Notes under the pieces: model-generated
Told to the model about the DNA's origin: nothing
Seen by the model: only the letters and a program-made list of their open reading frames with translations
Database searches by the model: none
Source: Mycobacterium haemophilum DSM 44634
Lineage (GTDB): Bacteria > Actinomycetota > Actinomycetes > Mycobacteriales > Mycobacteriaceae
Length of the DNA stretch: 64,000 nucleotides
Assembly: GCF_000340435.2 (NCBI RefSeq)
Contig: NZ_CP011883.2
Span: forward strand, 3,332,687-3,396,686
Direction: 5' to 3'
Shown: one piece after another, positions 43,696 to 52,515 of the stretch
How positions within the stretch are numbered: position 1 is the stretch's first letter
Layout of the letters: each line of letters starts with the position of its first letter
Program-made: the position numbers and the translations under genes

Positions 43696-44454
43696 GTGAA
43701 TTGCGACAACAACCCAAGCCAGGACCCGCTCGAGTTGACCCGCGGTCTGCTCAACACGACCGCCGTCCTGCGGAACGGTTTTTTGGACGTGCTGGGCGAA
43801 TCGACGAGTTCTTTGGCCCCGACCTTGGCTCAGCGGGCCATGAACAGCCGGTTCGTTGCGACCGTGTACGAACGGCTGTGGCGCCCGACCTCCTTTTACG
43901 CCGCCAGCGGCGTCACCACCCGAGCCGAGCAGCATCGCGCGGCGGCGGCGCTGCGTCTATCGAATGCGACACGATTGCTCGACGTCGCTTGCGGGCCAGG
44001 CAATTTCACCGCGCCGCTGGCACAACGACTGCCGGACGGCAGCCTCGCGGTCGGATTCGACATTTCTGCGCCGATGCTAACGCGAGCAGTGCTGGACAAC
44101 AGCGGACCGCGGACATGTTATGTCCGCGGTGACGCGCACCTGCTGCCCTTTGACGATGAAACATTCGACGCTGTCTGCTGTTTCGGCGCGCTGTACCTGA
44201 TGCCGGAGCCGTTCCGGGTCGCGCACGAGATGGTGCGAGTGCTCCGGCCTGGCGGCCGGATCGCGATCCTGACCAGCTATGCCGGGCAAGCCGCTGCGGT
44301 CCGGTACGCCCTGACCACTGCCGCCCGCTCGATCGGGCTCACGGTCTTCGACCGACAGACGTTCGTCGACCTGTTTTCGTCGGCCGGGCTGGTGAACATC
44401 CAGCAGCAAGCACAACGCGTGCTGCAGTTCGTCACCGCCAGTAAGCCCGGATGA
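43696..44454 (+). CDS. SAM-dependent class I methyltransferase
   Basis: A 252-residue methyltransferase. Motif I is LLDVACGPGNFTAPLA, motif II is near VGFDISAPML, then GDAHLLPFDDETFDAVCCFG and the post-motif LRPGGRIAIL. The N-terminal about 90 residues are helical. The frame is open to 43618; the GTG at 43696 is chosen because the upstream part is Arg-rich and unlikely to be coding. Its substrate is unknown. I recall no equivalent at this position in H37Rv. Confidence 0.8.
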   Translation: MNCDNNPSQDPLELTRGLLNTTAVLRNGFLDVLGESTSSLAPTLAQRAMNSRFVATVYERLWRPTSFYAASGVTTRAEQHRAAAALRLSNATRLLDVACGPGNFTAPLAQRLPDGSLAVGFDISAPMLTRAVLDNSGPRTCYVRGDAHLLPFDDETFDAVCCFGALYLMPEPFRVAHEMVRVLRPGGRIAILTSYAGQAAAVRYALTTAARSIGLTVFDRQTFVDLFSSAGLVNIQQQAQRVLQFVTASKPG

Positions 44455-44467
44455 GGCGCGTCTAACG

Positions 44468-44719
44468 TTACGAGGCGGCCGCGCAAACTCCGAGGAGCCG
44501 CACGATTGGCGTGCCCGCTTCGTACTCGACGACCCAGGGGTCACCGCCATTGACCGGCTCGGACGTCAGCGTGAACATCACAGGTTGGCCGCTGCGCTGA
44601 GACATCTGGGTGCATTCGACCTGGAATAGACGGTAATCGCCGTCGTGTCGGATGGCCAGCGAGAAACCCGGCTCGACGGATTCGACCGGTACTTTTTGCA
44701 GGTAGTACTTGGTGCTCAT
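44468..44719 (-). CDS. Small protein of unknown function
   Basis: An 83-residue soluble protein (MSTKYYLQKVPVESVEPGFS at the N-terminus) with alternating hydrophobic pattern, probably a small beta barrel. The ATG at 44719 is plausible and the coding pattern is good. I do not recognise the family. It is convergent with the methyltransferase gene, 13 bases apart. Confidence 0.55.
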   Translation of the reverse strand: MSTKYYLQKVPVESVEPGFSLAIRHDGDYRLFQVECTQMSQRSGQPVMFTLTSEPVNGGDPWVVEYEAGTPIVRLLGVCAAAS

Positions 44720-45043
44720 GCTTCGACAATAGGGCGGGCCGGTGACGAGATCCGGTGCGGCACACCCGTCTTAGCAAATGCTCAGCTGATTTTTGGCATC
44801 ACAACAGAATGCACGCTGGGCGACTGGTGTCACACGGATAGTACGGGCGCCCGGAGATGTCCCGAGTGGTCGCTAAGGCCGCGCGTGACGACTCGGTGGA
44901 AGTGCCCTCTCAGTCACCGCGCATCGCCGCGTTACCGGCCGCACCGTCCCGGCCGCCACGTTCAGCAAAACTGTTGAACAGCACGGTATTCCAGCTTCCA
45001 CCCGCACCGACAACGACATGGTCTCCACAGACCGATTTGCCAA
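44720..45043. other. Intergenic, nothing recognised
   Basis: About 320 bases between the small gene and the insertion-sequence remnants. No coding pattern, hairpin or repeat stands out. Confidence 0.4.
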
Positions 45044-45099
45044 TGTCTTGACTCATCACGGGTGGAGCTAAGGGTGTGTGGTCTCAGGACATCGGAATA
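45044..45099. repeat. Footprint of an older insertion beside the IS481 element
   Basis: TGTCTTGACTCATCACGGG followed by TGGAGCTAAGGG (45044-45073) repeats the sequence at the right end of the element, 46361-46393, which includes the 3' end of tRNA-Ala. A second copy of the inverted-repeat end, GTCTCAGGACATCGGAATAG, is at 45080-45099. This fits an earlier or nested copy of the same element. Confidence 0.65.
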
Positions 45100-45102
45100 G
45101 CA

Positions 45103-46372
45103 TGTCTCAAGACATCGGAATAGGTTGATGAACCGATGTTGGGTGGGTGTCGAAAGCCCGTCTGGTTATCACTGCTGTCGTTGTCGAGGGTCGTAGCCAA
45201 TCTGAGGTGGCTCAGCAGTAGGGGGTTTCCCAGGGGTGGATTTCGCGCCTGGTCAAGCGTTATCGCCTCGAAGGTGCGGCCGCGTTCGAGCCACGCTCGC
45301 GTCGGCCGCACACCAGCCCGACCCGGCTGCCCCAGGCCACCATCGATCTGATCATTGGCCTGCGCAACGATCTGGCCAGCAAAGGACTCGACCACGGGCC
45401 CCACACCATCGCCTGGCACCTGCGCCATCACCACGGTCTAGTGGTGTCGGTGCCCAGCATCCACCGTCACCTGGCAGCGGCCGGCTTGATCACCTCCACC
45501 CCTTAGCGGCGACCCAAGTCCTCCTACATCCGCTTTGCCGCCGAACAACCCAACGAACGCTGGCAAGCCGACTTCACCCACTGGTGGCTCGCCGACGCTA
45601 CCCACGTCGAGATCTTGAACTGGATCGACGATCACGCCCGCTACGCCCTCTCGGTCACCGCCCATCGCCGCGTCACCGGCTCCATCGTCCTAGCCGAATT
45701 CCGCAAAGCCATAGCCACCCATGGCATTCCATACTCAACCTTGACCGACAACGGCATGGTGTTCACCACCTGCTTCTCCGGCGGCAAAGGCGGACGCAAC
45801 CACTTTGAAACCGAACTGCACCGCCTAGGCGTCACCCAGATCAACTCCACGCCTAATCACCCGACCACCTGCGGAAAAGTCGAGCGCTTCCACCAGACCC
45901 TCAAAAAATGGCTCACCGCCCAGCCCCGCGCTACCACCATCACCGAACTACAAACCCAACTTAATGAGTTCACCGACATCTACAACCGCCACCGCCCACA
46001 CCGCGAACTACCCCATCACGCCACCCCGGCAACCACCTACACCGCCCGACCCAAAGCCACCCCCAGCAAACAGCCCGACACCCACAACCGAGTCCGCCGC
46101 GACCGCATCGACCAATTCGGAAAACTCACCCTGCGCCACGCCGGACAACTCCACCACATCGGCATCGGCCGAACCCACGCCCACACCCGTGTCCTGTTAC
46201 TCATCCAAGACCTCAACATCCGAATCATCAACGCCGCCACCGGCGAACTCATCCGCCAGCTAATACTGGACCCGACCAGGAACTACCAACCCCGCACCGC
46301 CCCCAGCACCCACCCAAAGAAAAAGCCCGAACCCTAACCGAGGGTTCGGACCTATTCCGATGTCTTGACACA
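45103..46372 (+). mobile_element. IS481-family insertion sequence
   Basis: It is bounded by 22-bp inverted repeats: TGTCTCAAGACATCGGAATA at 45103 and its complement ending TGACACA at 46351-46372, with one mismatch. It contains a single transposase frame broken by two stop codons. Total about 1.27 kb. It is inserted 8 bases from the 3' end of tRNA-Ala. Confidence 0.9.
45147..46337 (+). pseudogene. IS481-family transposase with two amber stops
   Basis: About 397 codons from GTG 45147 (SKARLVITAVVVEGRSQSEV). An N-terminal helix-turn-helix is followed by a DDE integrase core: ERWQADFTHW, LTDNGMVF and PNHPTTCGKVERFHQ. In-frame TAG codons lie at 45219-45221 and 45504-45506, and no frameshift is seen. 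The product would be inactive unless the stops are read through. The family is widespread in actinobacteria. Confidence 0.9.
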
Positions 46373-46380
46373 TCACATGG

Positions 46381-46453
46381 TGGAGCTAAGGGGAATCGAA
46401 CCCCTGACCTACTCGATGCGAACGAGTCGCGCTACCAACTGCGCCATAGCCCC
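46381..46453 (-). tRNA. tRNA-Ala (CGC)
   Basis: Minus strand: acceptor GGGGCTA pairs with TAGCTCC (one GU-type pair). The anticodon stem ACTCG/CGAGT encloses the loop TTCGCAT with anticodon CGC. The T arm is AGGGGTTCGATTCCCCT and the discriminator is A. CCA is not encoded. The IS481-type element lies just beyond the 3' end. Confidence 0.95.
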
Positions 46454-46505
46454 TGATTGCTAGCAGGCTACCAGTTCCAGGACAGCCCCAGCACCGTCGC
46501 GGGCG

Positions 46506-47510
46506 CTACTGGCCCACGGCTCGCGGTAGGTCCCTGGGCCAGCCAAACGTCCGGATCGGCATCTCGTAGTCCAGGTGCTCGAAGATGGGGTCCTCGTCAT
46601 CGATTTCCAGGACCACCGCGCCCGGACGCCGCAGCCGCGACGGGACCACGTCAAATTCACGGTCACGAGCGTTCTCCACGCCGAGCCGAGCACGTGCCAT
46701 CCGATGGATCCGACGGCGACGCACCTTCTCCTCGATCCGGGTTTGCCGGCGCAAATAGGCCAGATAGAGCACCGTGACGGCGGTGGCGCTACCGCAGATC
46801 CACCAGGCGCTCGAATCCACTTCGAACGCCGCGGTGGCCGAGCCGACCAAGATGATCGCCATCACCATCAGCACCCGCTTGCGGAACGCGTACTTGCGCG
46901 CACTGACCGCGGCGGCGGTCTTGGTGTCGTACCGACGCTGCCGTGAAACAGCCGGCGCGACTGTCGCCGGCGACTCGTCGTCCTGCTGCTCGAGCTCTAG
47001 GCCCGACGAGTCGTCGACGTATTCGTACCGGTCACCTTGCTCGTGCTCAGCCTCAGCGTCGGCGGCAAGCAGGACGGGCTCAGTTACCTCGCCGTTTTCC
47101 CCGGCCGGCAGCGCCGCCGAATCCTCGACGACGTCGACGTCCAGGTAGTCGGGATCGGTGGGCCCGGCCGCCGCAACCTCCATGACCACCGGACGTGGAC
47201 GCCGCATATCGTCGACGTTTTGGTCCTGGTCTTCGTCGAGGTCCTGGTCAGCATCGGCGAACTCACCCTCGACCGAGTCCTGCCGCCAGTCCTCATCCGG
47301 CTTCCAGTCGGGGTCGCTGCGATGACCGGCGGCGGGACGGCCTCGCTTGAGCAGTCGGACACCGGCATCGCCGTTGAGCACCCGAGTCGCCAACGCCACA
47401 TCGCTGGTGCGCCGAACCGCGTCACGTTTGCTGATCAGCATCGGCACCAGCACGAACAGCCACAGCACCACCAACGAAATCCACAGCAGCGATTGGGGGA
47501 TGCTCGGCAT
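46506..47510 (-). CDS. glpR: GlpR, membrane receptor of the gephyrin-like protein (Rv0996-like)
   Basis: A 334-residue membrane protein. An N-terminal hydrophobic segment (SLLWISLVVLWLFVLVPMLI) is followed by a long acidic, Asp/Glu-rich cytoplasmic stretch, two further hydrophobic segments (about residues 215-260: VLMVMAIILVGSATAAFEV and WWICGSATAVTVLYLAYL) and a basic C-terminal part. It corresponds to actinobacterial GlpR, described in corynebacteria as the membrane partner of Glp in the divisome. The ATG at 47508-47510 starts the hydrophobic helix; the open frame extends to 47567. It lies downstream of rimJ and glp. Confidence 0.8.
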   Translation of the reverse strand: MPSIPQSLLWISLVVLWLFVLVPMLISKRDAVRRTSDVALATRVLNGDAGVRLLKRGRPAAGHRSDPDWKPDEDWRQDSVEGEFADADQDLDEDQDQNVDDMRRPRPVVMEVAAAGPTDPDYLDVDVVEDSAALPAGENGEVTEPVLLAADAEAEHEQGDRYEYVDDSSGLELEQQDDESPATVAPAVSRQRRYDTKTAAAVSARKYAFRKRVLMVMAIILVGSATAAFEVDSSAWWICGSATAVTVLYLAYLRRQTRIEEKVRRRRIHRMARARLGVENARDREFDVVPSRLRRPGAVVLEIDDEDPIFEHLDYEMPIRTFGWPRDLPRAVGQ

Positions 47511-47682
47511 GATGACCTGTTCCTTTCCCCGGCGAGGCCGATCGGTGACCAACCCGACCCGGGTCAACGCGACCAGGACAATTACACACCTGTAATTTCC
47601 CTAGGACAAGCACCGCAAGCACCAAACGTCACTCGTGTCACGTCAGCCACACGACGGAGGCAGCTTTTCACCAGACGCGTGA

Positions 47683-48357
47683 CTAGAGCCAGCTAGCGTG
47701 CCCGGCTCGGACCAGGCTCGACGTCACCGACCCGGCGACCTCTTCGATGGTGAGGGCCATCAACAGGTGGTCACGCCACGCCCGGTCGACCTCGAGGTAG
47801 CGGCGCAACAAGCCCTCTTCACGGAATCCGACCTTTGCCAGCACGGCCCGGCTCGCCGCATTCTCGGGGCGCACGGTGGCCTCCACCCGATGCAACATGA
47901 CCGGGCCGAAGCAGTGGTCGAGGCCCAACGCCAACGCCCCGGTTGCCACCCCGCCACCGGTCGCCGAGCTCGATACCCAATAGCCAATCCACGCCGACCG
48001 CAACGCCCCGTGGGTAACGTTGCCAATGGTCAACTGACCGCAGAAGTTTCCGTCGAGTTCAATCGCGTACGGCAGCATGCGACCTTTGCGGGCCTCCGAA
48101 CGCAGACCCGAGCACAGCACCTGCCACGCGGCAACCGAGTGCCGGACCACCCAATCGCCGTCCGTGCTGGGTTCCCACGGCTCGAGGTACGCGCGGTCGG
48201 CCAACCGGATGCGGCTCCACTGCGCGCCATCGCGCAACCGCACCGCCCGCAACCGGATCACGCCAGCCGCAACCCGCAGCGGTCCCACGTTCAACGGCCA
48301 ACCCGGGTGCCGGGCATTGGAGCGCAACAGGTTCACGAGAGCGTGCAGTCGGATCAC
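47683..48357 (-). CDS. rimJ: GNAT acetyltransferase RimJ
   Basis: A 224-residue acetyltransferase of the RimJ/RimL group, which acetylates N-termini of ribosomal or other proteins. The acetyl-CoA site is around GGGVATGALALGLDHCFGPV, followed by HRVEATVRPENAASRAVLAK and VGFREEGLLRRYLEVD. The GTG at 48357 directly follows the glp stop (TGAGTG); a GTG at 48336 is an alternative. It is the middle gene of the glp-rimJ-glpR string. Confidence 0.93.
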   Translation of the reverse strand: MIRLHALVNLLRSNARHPGWPLNVGPLRVAAGVIRLRAVRLRDGAQWSRIRLADRAYLEPWEPSTDGDWVVRHSVAAWQVLCSGLRSEARKGRMLPYAIELDGNFCGQLTIGNVTHGALRSAWIGYWVSSSATGGGVATGALALGLDHCFGPVMLHRVEATVRPENAASRAVLAKVGFREEGLLRRYLEVDRAWRDHLLMALTIEEVAGSVTSSLVRAGHASWL

Positions 48358-49632
48358 TCAGCCGCGCTGAGCAAGGAAGGCGACGTCGACGATCTCACCG
48401 GTACGAATCTGCTCGGCGCCACTGGGAATTACGACCAGACAGTTTGCTTCGGCAAGCGTCGCCAGTAAATGCGACGACGCACCAGGAGCGCCGCCCAGCG
48501 CCTGCACCAGGTATTCACCGGTGTCCTGATCCCGCATCAGCTGACCGCGCAGGTAGCCTTTACGCCCGGCCACCGAAGTGATCGGCGATAGCGTGCGAGC
48601 CTGCACGATCCGGCGCATTGGTTGGCGCTTGCCCAGCGACAGCCGGATCAACGGCCGAACCATTACTTCGAAGACCACCAGAGCACTAACCGGATTGGCC
48701 GGCAGCAGAAATGTCGGAACGCCCTCGCGACCCAGCTGCCCGAAGCCCTGAACGGAGCCAGGATGCATGGCGACGCGAACGACCTCCATCTCGCCCAGCT
48801 CCGAGAGCACCGACCGCACCGCCTCGGCCGCCGCCCCCCCGACTCCGCCGGCGATCACCACGACCTCGGCCCGGCTGATCTGGCCCTCGACGATTTCGCC
48901 GAGCTCCTTCGGGTCGTTGCTGACGATGCCGATGCGGTTCACCTCCGCGCCGGCATCGCGGCCGGCCGCGGCCAATGCATACGAGTTGACGTCGTACACC
49001 TGCCCGTTGCCGGGGGTGCGCGAGATGTCGACCAGCTCCCCACCTACGGCCAGGACCGACAGCCGTGGCCGCGGGTGCACCAGCACTCGTTCGCGGCCGA
49101 CCGCCGCGAGCAGCCCCACCTGGGCCGCCCCGATGATCGTTCCGGCGCGCACGGCGACGTCACCAGGCTGCACATCGTCCCCCACGCGCCGCACGTAGGC
49201 ACCCGACGGCGCGCCGCGCAGAATCCGCACCCGCGACAGGCCGCCGTCGGTCCACCGCACCGGCAGGACCGCATCGGCCAGCGTCGGCAACGGGGCCCCG
49301 GTCTGCACTCGGGCAGCCTGGCGGGGCTGCAGCCTGCTGGGTGTGCGCGTACCGGCCTCGATGGTTCCCATCACCGGCAAGGTCAGCACCTCACGCCCAT
49401 CCTCATCGGATGGATCGGATTCACCGACACCCGACTCACCGACACCCATGACGTCGACGCTGCGCACCGCGTAACCGTCGATCGCGGCCTGGTCGAAACC
49501 GGGCAATGGCCGTTCGGTCACCACTTCTTCGGCGCACATCAATCCCTGTGCCTCGGCAATGGCGACCCGGATTGGCCGCGGGGCTACCGCGGCGGCCGAG
49601 ATCCGGGCCTGCTGCTCTTCCACAGAACGCAC
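48358..49632 (-). CDS. moeA1: Gephyrin-like molybdotransferase Glp / MoeA1
   Basis: A 424-residue MoeA-family protein. RPLPGFDQAAIDGYAVRSVD is the MoeA N-terminal motif. VLAVGGELVDISRTP and DVNSYALAAAGRDAGAEVNR belong to the MPT-binding domain. VFEVMVRPLIRLSLG leads into the C-terminal domain. Family members insert molybdenum into molybdopterin. The actinobacterial member beside glpR acts as a cell-division scaffold (Glp), so both roles are possible. galU lies upstream (89 bases) and rimJ follows directly. Confidence 0.92.
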   Translation of the reverse strand: MRSVEEQQARISAAAVAPRPIRVAIAEAQGLMCAEEVVTERPLPGFDQAAIDGYAVRSVDVMGVGESGVGESDPSDEDGREVLTLPVMGTIEAGTRTPSRLQPRQAARVQTGAPLPTLADAVLPVRWTDGGLSRVRILRGAPSGAYVRRVGDDVQPGDVAVRAGTIIGAAQVGLLAAVGRERVLVHPRPRLSVLAVGGELVDISRTPGNGQVYDVNSYALAAAGRDAGAEVNRIGIVSNDPKELGEIVEGQISRAEVVVIAGGVGGAAAEAVRSVLSELGEMEVVRVAMHPGSVQGFGQLGREGVPTFLLPANPVSALVVFEVMVRPLIRLSLGKRQPMRRIVQARTLSPITSVAGRKGYLRGQLMRDQDTGEYLVQALGGAPGASSHLLATLAEANCLVVIPSGAEQIRTGEIVDVAFLAQRG

Positions 49633-49721
49633 AAGCGCGCCTTTCTGCCCTCAGCCCTGCCGGGCACCGCGTCGGGCGAGCCGGGCCCGCCGTGGCCGGC
49701 TCTTGGAATCTGGTAGCCAGG

Positions 49722-50642
49722 CTATTGCTCGGTTAGGCCCAACCGCGCCACCAACCACCGCCGCAAATCCGGGCCATAGTCGTCACGATCTAACGCAAAG
49801 TCAACCGCAGCCTTCAGGTAGCCGCCGGGATTTCCCAAGTCGTGTCGAGATCCGCGATGCACCACGACGTGGACCGGATGGCCCTCGTTGATCAGTAGCG
49901 CGATCGCGTCGGTGATCTGCACCTCGCCGCCTGCGCCACGGTCGACGCGACGCAACGCATCGAAGATTGCGCGATCGAGCACATAGCGACCGGCTGCCGC
50001 AAACGTCGAAGGGGCGTCTTCGGCCTTGGGCTTTTCCACCATGCCGATGACCTTCAGCACGTCAGGATTGTCCCCACCGGGAACCGGCTCGACGTCGAAA
50101 ACCCCGTATGCGCTGATCTCCTCCGGCGCCACCTCGATGGCACACAACACCGTGCCGCCGTGGCGGGCCCGCACCTTCGACATCGTCTCCAGCACACCGG
50201 TCGGCAACACCAAGTCATCGGGCAGCAGCACCGAGACGGCGTCCTCATCCGGCGCCAGTGCGGGCTCCGCACAGCCGATAGCATGTCCCAGTCCTAGCGG
50301 CTCGGCCTGCACGACGGACTCAACTTTGATGAGCTCCGGCGCACGACGCACCTTGGCCAGCATGGCTTTGTTGCCGCGCGCCAACAGCGTGCCCTCGAGC
50401 ACCAGGTCTTGGACGAAATGAGCGACAACCCCGTCTTTGCCTTCGGAGGTGACGATCACCAGACGTTCGGCCCCGGCCGCCGCGGCCTCGGCGGCGACCA
50501 GCTCGATACCAGGCGTGTCGACGACCGGCAGCAGCTCTTTGGGCACCGTTTTGGTTGCTGGCAAGAAACGGGTGCCCAGGCCGGCCGCAGGGACGATCGC
50601 CGTGAATGGGATCGGGACTTGCGCGCTTGGGGGGGGTGACAT
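49722..50642 (-). CDS. galU: UTP-glucose-1-phosphate uridylyltransferase
   Basis: A 306-residue nucleotidyltransferase making UDP-glucose for galactan, trehalose and glycolipid synthesis. AIVPAAGLGTRFLPATKTVP with KELLPVVDTP, EPLGLGHAIGCAEP, VLLPDDLVLP and GMVEKPKAEDAPS are characteristic. It is divergent from the 5-FCL gene and upstream of glp/moeA1. Confidence 0.96.
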   Translation of the reverse strand: MSPPPSAQVPIPFTAIVPAAGLGTRFLPATKTVPKELLPVVDTPGIELVAAEAAAAGAERLVIVTSEGKDGVVAHFVQDLVLEGTLLARGNKAMLAKVRRAPELIKVESVVQAEPLGLGHAIGCAEPALAPDEDAVSVLLPDDLVLPTGVLETMSKVRARHGGTVLCAIEVAPEEISAYGVFDVEPVPGGDNPDVLKVIGMVEKPKAEDAPSTFAAAGRYVLDRAIFDALRRVDRGAGGEVQITDAIALLINEGHPVHVVVHRGSRHDLGNPGGYLKAAVDFALDRDDYGPDLRRWLVARLGLTEQ

Positions 50643-50730
50643 CGTTCACACGATAACGTGCACCGGGTTTGCCGACTCGATGTGGCGGTGCGAAAGCTGG
50701 GGGTGCCCTAAGTTGTCCTAAGTTGAGCGC

Positions 50731-51324
50731 ATGGCGACCGCGAGCAAGGCCGCGTTGCGGAAACAGCTGCTGGCGGCCCGGCGTAACGTTGCCGACGACG
50801 TTCGGGCCGCCGAGGCCAGGATGCTCAGCCAGCACCTGGAACTGCTGGTGACCAGCGCCAGCACCGTCTGCGCGTACGTGCCGGTAGGCACCGAGCCGGG
50901 CGCTATCGAGATGCTGGATGTGTTGCTATGCAGAACGGGACGGGTGCTGCTGCCGGTTGCGCGTACCAGCGGTGATGAGACTCCACTGCCGCTGCGGTGG
51001 GGCGAGTACCGGCCCGGTGGACTTACCCCCGGGCGCTGGGGGGTGCTCGAGCCGCCCGAGCCATGGCTGCCCTCCTCGGCCCTGGCCGAAGCCAGCCTGG
51101 TGCTGGTCCCGGCGCTGGCAGTCGACCGCCACGGCGTGCGATTAGGCCGAGGCGGCGGCTTCTACGACCGCTCGCTGGCAGGTCGGGATCCGCACGCTCG
51201 GCTGATCGCGATCGTGCGGGATCCCGAGTTTCTCAACGCGTTGCCATCGGAGCCGCACGACGTCCGAATGACCCATGCGGTTATGCCAGAGCGTGGAGTG
51301 ATCGCGCTACCGAGCGGGGAATGA
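50731..51324 (+). CDS. 5-formyltetrahydrofolate cyclo-ligase
   Basis: A 197-residue enzyme (Rv0992c-like) converting 5-formyl-THF to 5,10-methenyl-THF with ATP. SKAALRKQLLAARRNV at the N-terminus, LVLVPALAVDRHGVRLGRGG and GGFYDRSLA at the phosphate/ATP site are family marks. It precedes ruc with a 73-base gap that contains a CIRCE operator. Confidence 0.94.
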   Translation: MATASKAALRKQLLAARRNVADDVRAAEARMLSQHLELLVTSASTVCAYVPVGTEPGAIEMLDVLLCRTGRVLLPVARTSGDETPLPLRWGEYRPGGLTPGRWGVLEPPEPWLPSSALAEASLVLVPALAVDRHGVRLGRGGGFYDRSLAGRDPHARLIAIVRDPEFLNALPSEPHDVRMTHAVMPERGVIALPSGE

Positions 51325-51343
51325 TCACCATCACGTGGCGGTT

Positions 51344-51370
51344 CTAGCACTTGGCACGGTAGAGTGCTAA
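51344..51370 (+). promoter_or_regulatory. CIRCE operator (HrcA binding site)
   Basis: CTAGCACTT, nine bases, GAGTGCTAA. The right arm is a perfect CIRCE half and the left arm has two changes from TTAGCACTC. It is 27 bases upstream of the ruc start, so HrcA should repress ruc except under heat or protein stress, as reported for Rv0991c. Confidence 0.88.
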
Positions 51371-51397
51371 ACCAGGCGATATTACCCGGAGGTTTTT

Positions 51398-51715
51398 GTG
51401 CCGACTTACAGCTACGAGTGCACCGAGTGCGCCGACCGCTTCGATGTTGTGCAGGCCTTCACCGAGGATGCGCTGACCACCTGCGACAAGTGCTCCGGTC
51501 GGCTGCGCAAGCTGTTCAACGCCGTTGGCGTGGTGTTCAAGGGCAGCGGCTTTTACCGCACCGACAGCCGCGAATCAGGCAAAAAGTCGAACAGTTCGAC
51601 CACTGGGTCCGCGAAGAGCGATTCGGGGTCGAGTTCGGGATCCAGCGAGAAGTCTGGGTCCAGCGAGAAATCAAGCAGCTCCGCTGCGCCGGCCACCGCG
51701 GCGGCTTCGAGCTAG
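51398..51715 (+). CDS. ruc: Ruc: zinc-ribbon redox-regulated chaperone (Rv0991c-like)
   Basis: A 105-residue protein. The N-terminal FmdB-type zinc ribbon has two CxxC pairs (YECTECADRF; TTCDKCSGRL). The C-terminal half is Ser/Gly/Lys rich and surely disordered. M. tuberculosis Rv0991c (Ruc) is a chaperone that becomes active when its cysteines are oxidised and it loses zinc. The start is a GTG at 51398. It is controlled by the CIRCE site upstream. Confidence 0.92.
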   Translation: MPTYSYECTECADRFDVVQAFTEDALTTCDKCSGRLRKLFNAVGVVFKGSGFYRTDSRESGKKSNSSTTGSAKSDSGSSSGSSEKSGSSEKSSSSAAPATAAASS

Positions 51716-51780
51716 CCGGTTATCCACAAGGCGATTTCTGACCGGCATCGCCGGCGCTGCGCAGCGCTTACCGTTGCGGC

Positions 51781-52437
51781 GTGGGGGAATCATCGCTGAA
51801 TCCAAGCCTATTCAGCCGAATATCGACCGCGTTGCGTCCGGACTGGACCCGGACCGTGCTGGCTCGGCGAGCCGCCGCCGGCGGGCTAGTCATGCTGGCC
51901 GGCGTTGCGGCGCTGCGGTCGAATCCAGACAGTGATCGTGCCGTGGTGGTAGTTGCCGCCCGCGACCTGCGGCCCGGCACCGCGTTGACTCCCGACGATG
52001 TCCGCCTCGAGAAGCGTTTGGCAACAACGGTTCCCGATGGTTCGCAAGCCGACCTAGGTGCCGTGGTCAGCTCGACGCTGGCCAGCCCAACACGGCGCGG
52101 CGAAGTGCTCACCGATGTCCGTTTGCTGGGGACTCGGCTAGCGGAGTCGACGGCCGGGCCGGGCGCCCGTATCGTGCCGCTGCATCTGACGGACAGCGCT
52201 CTGATCGACCTGGTCCGGGTCGGCGATGTGGTCGATGTGCTGGCTGCACCGGCCAACGACGCGCCGGCAGTCAGCAAGGTACTGGCCACCGACGCCGTCG
52301 TGGTTCTCGTGTCGGCCAAGCAGAAAGTCCAGGCCGCAGACGCCGACCGCGTCGTGTTGGTGGCGCTTCCGGCTCGCGTGGCGAATACGGTGGCGGGCTC
52401 GGCGCTTGGCCAGACGGTGACCTTGACCCTGCACTGA
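51781..52437 (+). CDS. SAF-domain (CpaB-like) membrane protein (Rv0990c-like)
   Basis: A 218-residue protein. An N-terminal part with a short hydrophobic helix (AAAGGLVMLAGVAALRSN) is followed by an SAF domain (VVVAARDLRPGTALTPDDVR), as in CpaB-type pilus-assembly proteins and sugar-acid dehydratases. No pilus genes are adjacent. The length matches Rv0990c, which is linked in H37Rv to heat stress by its place next to ruc. The GTG start is at 51781. The function is unknown. Confidence 0.85.
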   Translation: MGESSLNPSLFSRISTALRPDWTRTVLARRAAAGGLVMLAGVAALRSNPDSDRAVVVVAARDLRPGTALTPDDVRLEKRLATTVPDGSQADLGAVVSSTLASPTRRGEVLTDVRLLGTRLAESTAGPGARIVPLHLTDSALIDLVRVGDVVDVLAAPANDAPAVSKVLATDAVVVLVSAKQKVQAADADRVVLVALPARVANTVAGSALGQTVTLTLH

Positions 52438-52515
52438 GTACCGCGACGACGCCTAGGTCGGCACGAATTCCCTAACCCGATTGCGCATGGCTGCAGCGAA
52501 CCCTATGTTGTACAC

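Noticed and set aside
45236..45808. 190-codon His/Arg/Ser-rich frame within the insertion sequence
   Set aside because: It is out of frame with the transposase and has no domain.
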